The notes beneath the pieces are model-generated. The model searched no databases and was not told the origin of the DNA. It saw only the letters and a list, made by a program, of their open reading frames with translations. A program made the translations under genes and the position numbers. DNA of 64,000 nt from assembly GCA_039881045.1 (NCBI GenBank), contig JAYWVB010000027.1:248001-312000 (forward strand). The letters are read 5' to 3'. Each line of letters begins with the position of its first letter. Within the stretch, counting starts at the first letter, position 1. Shown here piece by piece: positions 12,146 through 22,909 of this stretch. The stretch is from Chaetomium olivaceum (Eukaryota; Ascomycota; Sordariomycetes; Sordariales; Chaetomiaceae).

Positions 12146-13544
12146 TTATGCCTTTGCATATGCCTCAATAAATCTGGCGAGCTTCTCGGCTCCTTCCAAG
12201 GGGATAGAGTTGTAGTTGCTGGCCCGGATGCCGCCAACACTGCGGTGCCCCTTGAGGCCCGTCAGGCCCAGACTCGTGGCCTCTTTGAGGAAGGCCTTCT
12301 CGGTGTCATCGGTGTTTCCGTTCTGCCTAAGTCAGCATCTCATCTCGGCGGCCCAGAATAGGGATGCCTGATACACCACTCACCTTGGTCACGCGGAAAC
12401 AGATGTTCATCCGCGACCGTACCGCCTTGTCTGGGACGATCCGGTACACCTCGGGGTGCGCCTCCAGGGCGCCATAGATGATAGCCGCCTTCTTCTCAGA
12501 CACGGCTTGCTGGCCGTCCACCTTGTTGGAGTACGTCTTCAGCAGCTTCTTGAGCACTTGGCCGGCAATGTACACACTGGGCTATGTCAGCTACTTTATG
12601 GTCACACTACCCCTACGCAAGGGTACCCACTCAAAGATGCTCAGCGTGTTGTACAAGCTGTTGTTCTTCGCGATGATCTCGTACTGCAGCATGATCGGGG
12701 GAATCGGCAGCCCGAGCTTGCGCATGAGAGCAGGGCTCGGCTGGGTCGTCGTCGGCGGTAGGAAGGACTTCTTCAAGACGGCCACAGTCACGCCGGTGCA
12801 GCCCAGGTTCTTCTGGGCACCGAAGAAGAGCAGCGAGAAATTGCTGACGGGTACCCTCCTCGAGAGGATGTTGCTGGACATGTCGGCCACGACAATCGGG
12901 CCGGTGCCGTCGGCGTTCGGGGCCAGCACGGCGGGGAACTCGGGGAACTCGACGCCGTCCACGGTCTCATTGTCGCAGTAGTAGACCAGCGCGGCGTCCT
13001 TGCTCAGCTTCCAAGTGCTCTGGTCGGGAATCTTGCCAAATTTGCCGTCGTTGATGGTGCGGGCGTCGGCGGCCAGGTTGACGTACTCGGGTCCCAGCAG
13101 ACGCACAGCCTCCTGGTAGGCCTTAAGCGACCAGCCGCCCGTGACGATGTAGTCGAGTTTGAGGTTCTTCTCGGCGCGCTCACGCAGGGCGGCAACCACG
13201 GCGGCCTCGTCGGCGCCGCTTCCCAGCTCACTGACGACGGCGGCGTGCTGGCGGGCAACCCAGGCGCCAACCAGGTTGTAGACGGAGGCGGCAAACTCTC
13301 CGGTGCCTCCAGCCTGCATAAAAATCACCTCATAGTCGGCGGCGGGGATATCTAGGTAGCTAGCCAGATCGGCCTTGGCCTCGTTGATGATGTTGGTGGC
13401 CAGCTCGGAGCGATGACTGTGCTCAGCGATACCCAGGCCGGTGTCATTGAAGTCGAGCAGGGCCTGTGCAGCCGTTTGGAGCACATCAGTCGGTAAAGCG
13501 GCCGGGCCGGCTCCGAAGTAGGTGATGTCGGCGCGAGTGGGCAT
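12146..13544 (-). CDS. serC: phosphoserine aminotransferase (Ser1/SerC)
   Basis: Exons 13544-12631, 12576-12384 and 12322-12146 give 427 residues. The enzyme uses pyridoxal phosphate to convert 3-phosphohydroxypyruvate and glutamate to phosphoserine, the second step of serine synthesis from glycolysis. Visible landmarks: NFGAGP-like start (ITYFGAGPAALP), GGTGEF near residue 79, D221 in ADMSSN and the Schiff-base lysine K245 in FGAQKNLG, with the usual C-terminal SVGGIRAS and a long final helix. Length is slightly above the bacterial enzyme and normal for fungi. The first donor splits a codon (GA|T, giving SIFDVYIAG). Two TGACTC motifs lie 180-210 bp upstream, which fits general amino acid control. 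Convergent with the DUF2264 gene. Confidence 0.95.
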
Positions 13545-15613
13545 TTTCTTGTCCTTCTTTCCCTTTTTCCCTTTTTGTTTCCTTCGTTTGGTTTGTTGCC
13601 TGTATACTTATTCTTCTCCTGCCTTTTATTTGGAAGAGTTGCTGATTTTCTTCCTCTTATATGTTTCTTGCTCCAAGACCGGACAGAAGCTGAGGTCAAT
13701 CAATGTAGTCAGACCGAATTTCTGACTCCTTAAACCTTGAAGTTAATTCTGACTCTTAGCCAAGATGACGAGAACTCCACAGCAACAAGACGCGCTGCGC
13801 TGATGCTTGGTGTTCGCGGAGCGGGGCATCTCCTTTATCGCTGGTGCGTCGTCAGGACCCCGCCTTGTTCTGGAGTCTTAGATTGAGAAGCACCCGCAGG
13901 AGCTGCATTTTTAAGCGGCTGCCAATGCGCATGATGGGTGCCCTCATGCCCGACTCGGAGTGGGTGGAAAGTCAAAGGACCTTCTCTTACTGCCCGGTGT
14001 CGGTGTCGGTTAACCACTGAAAATGAAGTGACACACGCCTTCCCCAGGTTTTACGCAAAACTTTTACAGGGGCACGAGGGGCCTCGCGCCATGAGCCGTG
14101 GGGTTCATAGCACCTGCTGCGAACCGAAAAAGGGAAGTGGGGGTGGCCCTGCAGCGACCGTGGTGGCACCGTGATGGAGCTCCCGTCCCGCATCCCGTCT
14201 TCCTGAGATTCTTCAACTCCGAATCAACTTCCGGCAACGGCAACAGCCCCGTGAATCTGGCCCGGCCTCTCCCGAAAAATTACGGGGCGGCACACGGGTT
14301 CAAGTTCGCCTTCTCCCCGGTCAGACACTGTGATAAGGGCCGACAGGAACTCGGCGCGAGGTTGACTCAGGCTGGCTGAGGCTGACTGAGGCTGGCTTCC
14401 CTCGGTGGTCACATCTGGCGGCCGAGTCGTTTGTTGGTTGGTTTGTTGATCAGTTGTTTAATCCTCAGCATGCACTTTGGGAAATTCAAAGGCATGACGA
14501 ATGATCGATTGTCGAAAGTTTGACCGCCAGCAAGCAACCTCAACTTTATACTCGCAGGGCACTCCAAGAGAACCGAAAACCCGTTGACTAAGGTATGAAT
14601 CAGCTCCACGCATTGCTTCTCTAGTGGGGATATCCTTAACCCGGCGATCTGATGTCCTCGGCTGTCGTAGCACCCGAGCTTGACAGGTTCCGTTGCCGTG
14701 AGCTGCCTGAATATCGACGCTATAGCCGGACGTCATCGGCTATCCCAAGCAGCGCATTTCGGCAAGCTCCCGGACTCGTGGATGCCGCTTGAGCCTCAAT
14801 CTGGGGTTGCCGTCGATCACATCTACCGTCACACCCGCCGAACGCCGAAATTGGAATCCGATTAGTTACAGCGGTCAAGGAAAAGGGCCGCGTCGTGCGC
14901 AAGCAACGAACTACCTACCTAACTAAGCGGCAGGGATGTCGACTATCGCCGACCACCGCTGTCTTGACGTATAAGTGACCATCACCCCGGAGGTTTCGGG
15001 CTGTCCATCCTGCTCGAGGTGGTTTGAACCAAGCCATCCGAATACCTAGGTTGATATCAACAGGAAACCGCCATCACTCGCTGCATCTCCAACCGCATAT
15101 TGTACATACATACATATAACTGCCTCGTGCACCAACCGTTTTACCGTTTTCCCCTTTTGGTTGCTGGCACACCCGACCCGCTGTGACCAAATAAACAGCC
15201 TGTGGAGCGCGCTTCAGGAGACTTTCCTCACCTAGGATAGGTGCAAACGTGCCGCGCGACGACGCCCCTGACTGGCGAAAACAGCCGCTCTCGCAGGTTC
15301 CGGGTTTACCTGCGTGATCGCCTACCAGCATGGCCGACAAGAAGACGGCAGATGCTGGGCCGTCTCGACATGCACATTCGACACCAGCAGCATCATTCCG
15401 TGCGCAAGCCCCTTTTTCCTTCCCCTCCCCCCCCCCCCGGTGTTGTTGCCTCCCAAGTCCGACCTCTAAACCGAAGCCCCAGCCTGCATGATCTATCTAT
15501 CTGCACCCGCTGCTGCATCTGCATCTGCATTCGCATTTGCATCTGCATTTGCGACCCCGCCCCCCGCTATTTCTCATAAATGAAAATGAACTCTTGGAGA
15601 TCTCACCGGACTG
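13545..15613. other. 2-kb intergenic region, serC / SDR gene
   Basis: Divergent region. Besides the TGACTC motifs it holds a C run near 15429-15439 and a degenerate hexanucleotide repeat (TGCATC/TGCATT variants) near 15513-15552, just ahead of the SDR gene. No gene, RNA or transposon recognised on either strand. Small open frames here have no coding character. Confidence 0.5.
13723..13755. promoter_or_regulatory. paired TGACTC motifs upstream of serC
   Basis: TGACTC occurs at 13723-13728 and 13750-13755, and a full TGACTCA at 14363-14369. The core bound by Gcn4/CPC1-type bZIP activators is TGA(C/G)TCA. The two near copies lack the last A. The match is to the core only. The proximity to an amino acid biosynthesis gene is what makes them plausible. 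Confidence 0.4.
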
Positions 15614-16744
15614 ATGGACAAGTCAGCAACGCACAACTCGCCGCGGACCTGGTTCCTCACCTCCTCGCTCTCGCCGTTATGCATCCGCCTAGTCCGGCTG
15701 CTGCTGGCCCACGGCGACTACGTAGTGGCCTGCCTGCCGCCGATTGAAATCGAGGATGAGGAGCGGAGCGCCGAGTTCCGCGAGCTTATCAACGAATGCA
15801 AGAGCAACCGCAAGGACCGCGAGGGCTGGAAGGACCGCATTCGCGGCATCCGCTGCGATGCCCGTGCTATGGGCCAATGCGGCGCCGCTATTGCTGAGGC
15901 CGTGCAGGTGTTTGGCCGCATAGACATTTTGCTTTGCTGCAAGTTTGAGGGTGAGTCTGGCAGTCTGTTTAACTTGAGTAACAGTAGCTTATTTATTGAT
16001 CCAGCCGTCATCGGTACTGTCGAGGAGCTCTCGGCGACGCCCGCTACACGCAACCTCGTCCGGGACCAGTTCGATACCATCTTCTTCTCCCAGGTTAACT
16101 TCATCAAAGCCGCCCTGCCCCAGTTCCGCGCCCAGCACACGGGCCATATCATCATCCTCACCAGCATTGGTGGCCATATCGGTACGCCTTGCATGCCCAT
16201 GTACACAGCCGCCACCTGGGCGCTTGAGGGCTACTGCGACTCGCTGGCATACGAGATTGCCCCATTCAACATCAAGGTCACCATAGTGCAGCCCAACAAG
16301 GAGATCCAGAGCTTGACCAACAAGATCATATTCGCTCCGCAGCTGCCCTACTACGACGCCGAGATCAACCCGGCCCCGAGCATGCGCGAGATGCTGAGCA
16401 ACGTGCTCAACGCCAACCCGGACACCGCCATCGACCAGTCCGATGACGAGGTCCAGATCCGCTACCCGCACCTACCCGCGGCCTCCTACGACAAGCTGGT
16501 CATGGAGACGGTGCACGCCCTGACGGCAATCGGCGGCCACGAGAACCCGCCCGCCCGCCACATTGTCGGCTTCGAGGGCGCCGTGGCCGTCAAGGAGAAG
16601 CTCAAGACGGTGACGGAGGAGCTGGAGGATTTTGTCGAGGCCAGCTTGGCGGTCGACATCTTTGAGAGCGAGCTCATAACGGAGGCGAGGCAGGGGAGGT
16701 CGAACATGGATGTTGCTGGGTCGGGGAGCGGGTCGAGCATGTGA
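15614..16744 (+). CDS. atypical short-chain dehydrogenase/reductase-like protein
   Basis: Exons 15614-15950 and 16005-16744 (54-bp intron with GTGAGT donor and CCAG acceptor) give 358 residues. The intron is a multiple of three with no stop, so an unspliced product of 376 residues can also be read. The spliced join KFEAVIGTVEEL is the better match to the fold. The body resembles Rossmann-fold SDRs: IDILLCC, FDTIFFSQVNFIKAALP, HIIILTSIGGHIG, MYTAATWALEGYCDSLAYEI, IKVTIVQPN. Two hallmarks are missing. The N-terminal glycine-rich cofactor loop is replaced by TSSLSPLC, and the YxxxK catalytic pair reads YTAAT, without Lys. The protein is therefore probably not an ordinary NAD(P) oxidoreductase and may be structural or regulatory. 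No substrate can be given. Confidence 0.8.
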   Translation: MDKSATHNSPRTWFLTSSLSPLCIRLVRLLLAHGDYVVACLPPIEIEDEERSAEFRELINECKSNRKDREGWKDRIRGIRCDARAMGQCGAAIAEAVQVFGRIDILLCCKFEGESGSLFNLSNSSLFIDPAVIGTVEELSATPATRNLVRDQFDTIFFSQVNFIKAALPQFRAQHTGHIIILTSIGGHIGTPCMPMYTAATWALEGYCDSLAYEIAPFNIKVTIVQPNKEIQSLTNKIIFAPQLPYYDAEINPAPSMREMLSNVLNANPDTAIDQSDDEVQIRYPHLPAASYDKLVMETVHALTAIGGHENPPARHIVGFEGAVAVKEKLKTVTEELEDFVEASLAVDIFESELITEARQGRSNMDVAGSGSGSSM

Positions 16745-17535
16745 TGATATGACCCTCACATCTACCTTCACATCTGCTGGATTTAGTGTTCAAGTTAGTA
16801 CCTACATGTACCTTCACAGCATAGCAAGGGTAACGGGGAGAGAGGGGACGTCTGGTTAGCTGGGTGGAAGGGAGGGTTGTAATTGTATGGAGGGGGTTTG
16901 GTATGGGGTGTTTGGCTGGAAAAGCACGCGTTGGATGCGTCGTTGATACCACGTTTGTTTGTATACATACTATAAAAGAATAGTAAACACACAGAAGTAA
17001 AAGGCCCTGCCATGAAACCTCCTTCATACATACATGTATACAGGAGTTACCTACTCAAGTTGGGCGCTCAATCTCACCTATGAGAAAGCCCTTGGTTGAC
17101 TGGCGCCTACAAGGGGTAATCTCTGGGCCCCTGATCCTCGAACTGGCACGCCAATTACAGTGGCCATAGCTCTCCGTCCCGCACCAAAGCTCGGGCCTCT
17201 GCGGGATCGGGGCCGCTGTGGTCGGGACGGCGCATTCGAAGCTGCATTGCATGTCATCGATTACAACCATCAATACCTGAATTTCGGGATTTCGACTTCG
17301 CACTTCGCATACCTCACCAACGCACGCGACACCCGGCAAAGCAAAAGTGGCCTCGTCTTAACGCCCCCAACCTACAACGAACACACGCTCGACTTCGACG
17401 CGAACCAGGCAGCGGCGCATCTCTGGAAGCTCGCTGCCCCCCAACTCTCGACATGTGCTACCCCTGACCTGACAACTCTCTGTCGATTTCCTGCGCTCTG
17501 TTCCCATACAAGTTGGGAATGATCGCGGCGCAAGA
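16745..17535. other. intergenic, SDR gene / TRS120
   Basis: About 790 bp between tandem genes. Short TACATA repeats near 17028-17041. No gene or element recognised. Confidence 0.5.
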
Positions 17536-20500
17536 ATGGCTATTGATCCTCTTCTGCCCGTAGGCCCTGCGAGGGTCAAGGCCCTCGTGCTACCCATCGG
17601 CCATATTACACGCGAGCGCTTCACCGCGTTCGTCAATCGTCTCAATGCGGAGAGCGTCGTCTTCCTCCGGGACGTCACCCCCGATGCCCGACCGCATAGG
17701 AGTAGGGGAGCCCATGTTTATACTTACGAGACGCCCTCTTGCTGACCCGACCATGTCCAGACATGTTCTCGCCGTTAGCCTTCCCCGACGGCGCTATGTT
17801 CTACGACCTCATGATGCACCACCCGCCTGCCTCCCACCTCGCCCTCTCACCGTTCGATCTGTTCCGCGAGCCACTGGCCGTGGTCGCCATAGCTGACGGC
17901 GCCGAGCTGCCCAAAGCCGTGTTCAGTAAAAGACATTCGGGTGGCAAGACTGTGGAGGAAGCCAATATACGCTCGCTGTACCAGGACCTCGAGGATTTGC
18001 GGGACCGGTATCCCAAGGTCCTGGCCCACCAAGTGCTGGTGTTTGATTACACGCCAGCCAAGGAGAATCCCTTGCCGATACCCGAGGGCATTGTTACTAT
18101 CCCACCCGCCGAACAATCCAAACGAACCACTATCAAGACCGTCATGTGCGACATTTCAGCCCTGATCCTGGCCGAGATGACCACCCTCGCCAAGTCATAC
18201 GAAGGAATGTCGTTTATAGACTCGCCAGGGCAATCGTCAAGCCATCCGATGAGTGCCATGGACGAACCTACGGCGGCTCCAAGGAGGAACTCGCAGTTTT
18301 CGTTGCCGGTGAACCGATCTAGCTCTACCAGTGGGCTTCCTGATAGAGCCCGGGTTCGCATGACTATGCCGCCCGTCCCCTCCAAGGGGCAACTATCTGA
18401 GTCGGCCGGTTCCACCCCCACCGTCCGGCCTACTACCCCTGTGAGCAACAATAAGCCCCTACCGTCCCCGCCATCCACGTTCGAAAACATTATCGGCCCC
18501 ATGACGCCGAATAGCCCTGAGCAGGTCGGCCTTTCACGGCATGATACCTCCGACAGCTTCCGGACGCAGAGCCAAGACCGAGTGTCGGTGCAAGGGTTTG
18601 GCCCAGGCGGGCTCAACGAGAGGTGGAGGAGCAAAGGGAAATCGCGGGTCCAGGTCGTGGTCGGGTCGCTCTACCTCCAGGCTGGCCTGTGGAATAATGC
18701 GCTCAAGGAACTTACCGAGGCGGCCACGATAGCCAAGTCGATCAACGATCACCTCTGGCACGGGAAAGCCCTCGAGCTCACGCTCGTCAGTCTCCTACTA
18801 CTAGGCTGGGCCGGTATCGAGTTCCGCGTCCCCAGCATCCTGCTCCCGCCTCACGATAAGGGCAACAGCGCCGCCATGGCGCTGCAGGAAGCCGAGGCGA
18901 GAGATCCCCACCAACCTCCGTGGCTGCGGCACCTACAGGTGCACATGCCCGAGCTGCTCGACCGCATCATGGGCCTATACTCGAGGATATCAGCCGAACA
19001 CCTGCCGCCACTGCCCCACTCCGAGGCCATCATCCGCTTCTGCCGCATGTCCGCCGCCATCCACACCGCCAACGGCCAGATCTGTCGGGAATCGCTCGAA
19101 ATGATTGTCTTCGGCGTGCCCCCCCGAATACCCCTGACCACCTCCCCGCGCTTCACCATCCATCCCACGCGCACCCAGATCGTCACCACGCTGTTTCGCG
19201 CGTTTCCCACTTCCTCGTCCGAGCTGCTCACCACGGTGGACCGCGTCGTAATCCTCAGCGGGATAGCGTCCGTGCTGGGGCACCTCGGGTTCCACCGCAA
19301 GAAGGCCATGGTCGTCCGGGAGCTTGTTTCGGTGCTGGTGGGCGGCCTGGTCGAGGCGCGCACCCGCGGTGCCGCTGACGTGGGGATTCATCCTGCGGCT
19401 GGGCTTGTGGGGCTTAATGGCGCCAGTGCCCGGGATGGGGCTGGTGGGGTGTTGGAGCTTGCGGAGGGCGATGTCGAGCAGGGGATCGAGTCGTTCTTGG
19501 GGTTGTTGATGAAGACGTATGGGGTTGTTGGGGGGAATACCTTGGGAGATAAGGAGGATGGTTCAGACGAGGCGCTCGTGGGCAGGATTCAGCAGCAGTC
19601 GGCTGCGAGATTCTTTGGGATGCAGAGCGTCAAGCTTAACATTCTTCGGGCCTGCATTAACTTCTCCGAGGCGTTGCCGGACTTTGCCGGCGTGCTGAAA
19701 TACTCGAGCGACCTGCTTCGGACGGCTGGCAGTGGCATTGCTCCCGGGCCGCGGAGAGAAAATGCCTACCCCTCGGTAACAAGGGAGGAGCAGGTTCGGT
19801 TAGTCACTAACATTCTGAAGACGTCGAGCTTGTCCAAACGCCTGGGTATTGGCAACCTGACGGCCGAATACTGGGACGAGTTTCTCCTCCGGGGCATCAC
19901 TATGGAAGCGCTACCACCAACGAGGACGCCCCTGCCACATGAGAAGACCGTCCTTCCGGGCATAATAACCACCCGAAGCTCCCAGGACGTGGATCCATTT
20001 ATCTACAATCCCTTCTTGAAGCGACCCGACACCGCGACGGTCGACCGCACCCTGGTGGCTGGCGAGCCGGCTTTCTTCAGGCTGACCCTCCAGAACCCCT
20101 ACGAGATTGAGCTCGAACTGGAGAGCATCCGGCTCGACACGGAGGGCGCCGAGTTCGAGTCGGCGATCGAGACTACCGCCATCGGCGCGTACCGGACACA
20201 GATTATGAGGATATCTGGCACACCAAAGAGTGCAGGGACGGTCAAGGTCACGGGCGCGCTTATCAAGGCTCGCGGGTGCCGGGAGAGGAGATTCCCCATC
20301 TTTACGGACCCGTGGGCGCCCGATGATGCGGTCAAGATCAAGGCGATCGGACTGGGCGCCCTTGACATGAATGCTGCGGCTGGGTCACCTGCTATTGAGC
20401 GACTCAAACCGGAACATATTGAGCTCAACGTCATCGCACCGCAGCCTGTGGTGGTGGTCAAGTCGTCGACGCTGCCGCAGTCCTCGGTTATGATTCTCGA

Positions 20501-22127
20501 GGGCGAGCGTCAAACCTTTTCTGTCACGTTGCAGAACCTCTCCAGTACCACGCCGGCGGATTTCCTGCTCTTCTCCTTCAAGGACTCGACGCAGGAGCCC
20601 CTGCAGTTGGCGCTGGGTAACCGCGACGCCACCGCTACGGAACTCTACGAGTATGAGCTCGTGCTAGCCAAGAAACAGCCCCTCCGGCTGAAGAATCGCG
20701 GCGACAGCAAGAGGTTTATTGCGCCCGGTCAGACGGCAACTTTCGACTTTGAAATCCTGGGCAGGCCGGGTCTCACGCACGGCCTCATACAGGTCGACTA
20801 CGCGCACATCGGCGTGCCACACGACGAGGTGGCCGAGAAGTTCTACACGCGGCAGGTATCGATGGAACTCACGGTCACCGTCAACGCCAGCGTCGACATC
20901 ACCCGGGTCGACGTCCTCCCGCTCACCGGCAGCATTCCCGCCCCGCTCTGGTCCCGCAGTACCAAGCACAACAACGATCAGTCCACCCCACCCCCCGACC
21001 TCACTGCCGACACCCATTGCCTCCTCCTCCTCGACCTGCGCAACTCCTGGCCCAGCCAGATGACCGTCCACCTCTCCTCCTCATCTTTCCCCGACAACGA
21101 ACCATCATCCGACACCGACAGCCAACCCATCGAAGTCGAAGAACACATCCTGCCCGGCAACACAGCGCGCATCGTCCTCCCCATCCGGCGCGTCTACCTC
21201 GAGGACCCACACGCCTTCGTCCCCGCGCTCAACCCGGCGCGCCAGCGCCAATTCGTCGTCAGCACCAAGATCGCGCCCGAGGCCGAGCGCGCCAGCCGCG
21301 AGGCGTTTTGGTTCCGCGAGCGCGTGCTGGATGCGCTGACTGCGCGCTGGCGGACGGCGGCAGTGGGGGGCGGTTCTGCTGCTGCCGCGACCTCGTCATC
21401 TTCCTTGGGGGCTGGGCCAGGGACGACCGCGGGCAGGTGCAGGGAGGGCGAGATCGACCTGCGCGCGGTGCGTTTCTCGCCGCGCATGGTCGAGGCCGTC
21501 CGCGTGGATGAGGTCGACGTGGCCATCGCGGTGCTGGACCCGGCGACGGGCGAGCCGCTCACCCCTTTGTCGTCGCCCTCCTCCTCCTCTGGCAGTAATA
21601 GCAACAGCAACAGCAACAGCAAGAACAACAACGCCGGCCGCTTTCTCGTCGACGTCGACGCCTTCCTGCAGCTCCGCGTGCGCGTGACCAACCGGTCCGC
21701 GCGCCCCGTCCACCCCTTACTCCGCCTCACGCCGGTCCTCTGCCACCGACCCTTCAACGTCTCGCTCGACTTCACCCGCAAGATGGCCAAGTTCGCCTGG
21801 AACGGCAACCTGCAGCAGGCGCTGCCCCTGCTGGAGGGCCACGGCGGCGTCGCCGAGGTCACCATGGGCGTGACGGCGCTGTGCCGCGGCGAGTTCGAGG
21901 TGCTGGGCAGCGTCGAGGAGGCCAGGCTGTGGGTGGACCCGGAGGAGGTGGCGGCGCGGGAGAGGGAAAGGGAGAAGGAGGAGGCGGGTGGGGGGAGGAA
22001 GGGCGGGAAGTCGGAGGCTGAGGCCCAGGTCATGATCCTGGGCGCTGCGTTGGGCAAGAGGGAGAGGAGGGTGTGGCATGCGAGGAGGGGCTGTCGGTTG
22101 GTCGTGCGTGATCGGCCGGAGAGGTGA
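17536..22127 (+). CDS. TRS120: TRAPP-II complex subunit Trs120 (TRAPPC9)
   Basis: Exon 1 17536-17701 and exon 2 17761-22127 give 1510 residues. The 59-bp intron has a GTAGGG donor, a GCTGAC branch and a TCCAG acceptor, joining HRN to MFSPLAFPDG. The N-terminus (MAIDPLLPVGPARVKALVLPIGHI), the VLVFDYTP segment, the central alpha-solenoid with VVVGSLYLQAGLWNNALKEL and the Ig-like C-terminal modules (IELELESIRLDTEGAEF, HIELNVIAPQPVV) match Trs120. TRAPP-II activates Rab11/Ypt31-type GTPases at the late Golgi. In hyphae this supports exocytic carrier production at the tip. A Ser/Asn-rich insert (around 21580-21640, encoding Asn-Ser repeats) and an acidic/basic coiled stretch near the end are lineage-specific. 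The frame is intact over 4.4 kb. Confidence 0.93.
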
Positions 22128-22909
22128 GGTGGATGTGATAGGGGGGTGAGGGAGGTGGTGGGTAAAGGTGACGGGGGCTAGTGGGGGGTTGGTTGGTTGA
22201 TTGGTTGGTTGACCGGTTGGTTGGTGGTGGGAAAAAAGGAGAGGGAGAGTAGGTGGGTGGTGCATGTATAGAAAGGGGTGAGTGGTGGTTGGTGTGTATA
22301 AGCTATTCACGTATGGGATGGGACATGATGAAGACACGGGTTTGGTGCTGCAGGGTGTAATGATTGGAATATATTAATGCTTAGTGTTCCATGTCCGTCT
22401 GACTGCGTGAGTCTATTCCCAATATAATGCACGCCCCTCCCCGAATCGATGAAGCACATGGTAGCGAGGGTAGCCAAGGTCCAGACAGTTACATATCACA
22501 AGTACCGTACCTAGGGGTTAGGGTTCATGGTGGCGGTTATTGTCGGGATAGCCTTCTTTGGTCGGAGTTATCTCTCAATTAGTTAAAAGACTTCTTCAAC
22601 CTCTTTTCCTTGCCACTCACTTTTGATTTGTTTACATTCACTACTGGAATATAAAATACTACACTCATTGTTTACATACCCGCATTCCCCATTGGATTCA
22701 ATTTTTCATTTCTATTTTATTCGCCCCTCAACGCTGATCCGAAGTCGGCAAAAGCGGCGTCCAAGCCCGTTGCATGTGAGAGAGAAACTCGGACTCGGAG
22801 ACTCAATCGGTCTGGGACTGGGTCTTGGGCTTGGACTTTTTTTTTCTTCTCAACATACCTCAGCTCAGGTTGTGGTAACCACAGCCGGAAGGGCCAAAGC
22901 CGCTAGAAA
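22128..22909. other. intergenic, TRS120 / PABA synthase
   Basis: Contains a GGTTGGTTGGTT-type repeat at about 22188-22225 just after the Trs120 stop, and an isolated telomere-like GGGGTTAGGGTT at 22514-22525. An open frame extends upstream of the PABA start but has no conserved content. Nothing else recognised. Confidence 0.5.

Noticed and set aside
15513..15552. TGCATC-type hexamer repeat as a CRISPR-like or centromeric array
   Set aside because: Only a few degenerate units without spacers; a simple sequence repeat before a gene.
13545..15613. Possible RIP-mutated transposon relic
   Set aside because: No marked AT shift, no terminal repeats and no reverse transcriptase or transposase fragments seen in either strand.
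21194..22057. 287-codon open frame antisense to the Trs120 gene
   Set aside because: Ser/Arg/Pro-rich shadow of a codon-biased gene; the sense frame is intact and conserved.
22188..22225. GGTTGG repeat as a telomeric end
   Set aside because: Not the TTAGGG unit of filamentous fungi and flanked by single-copy genes.
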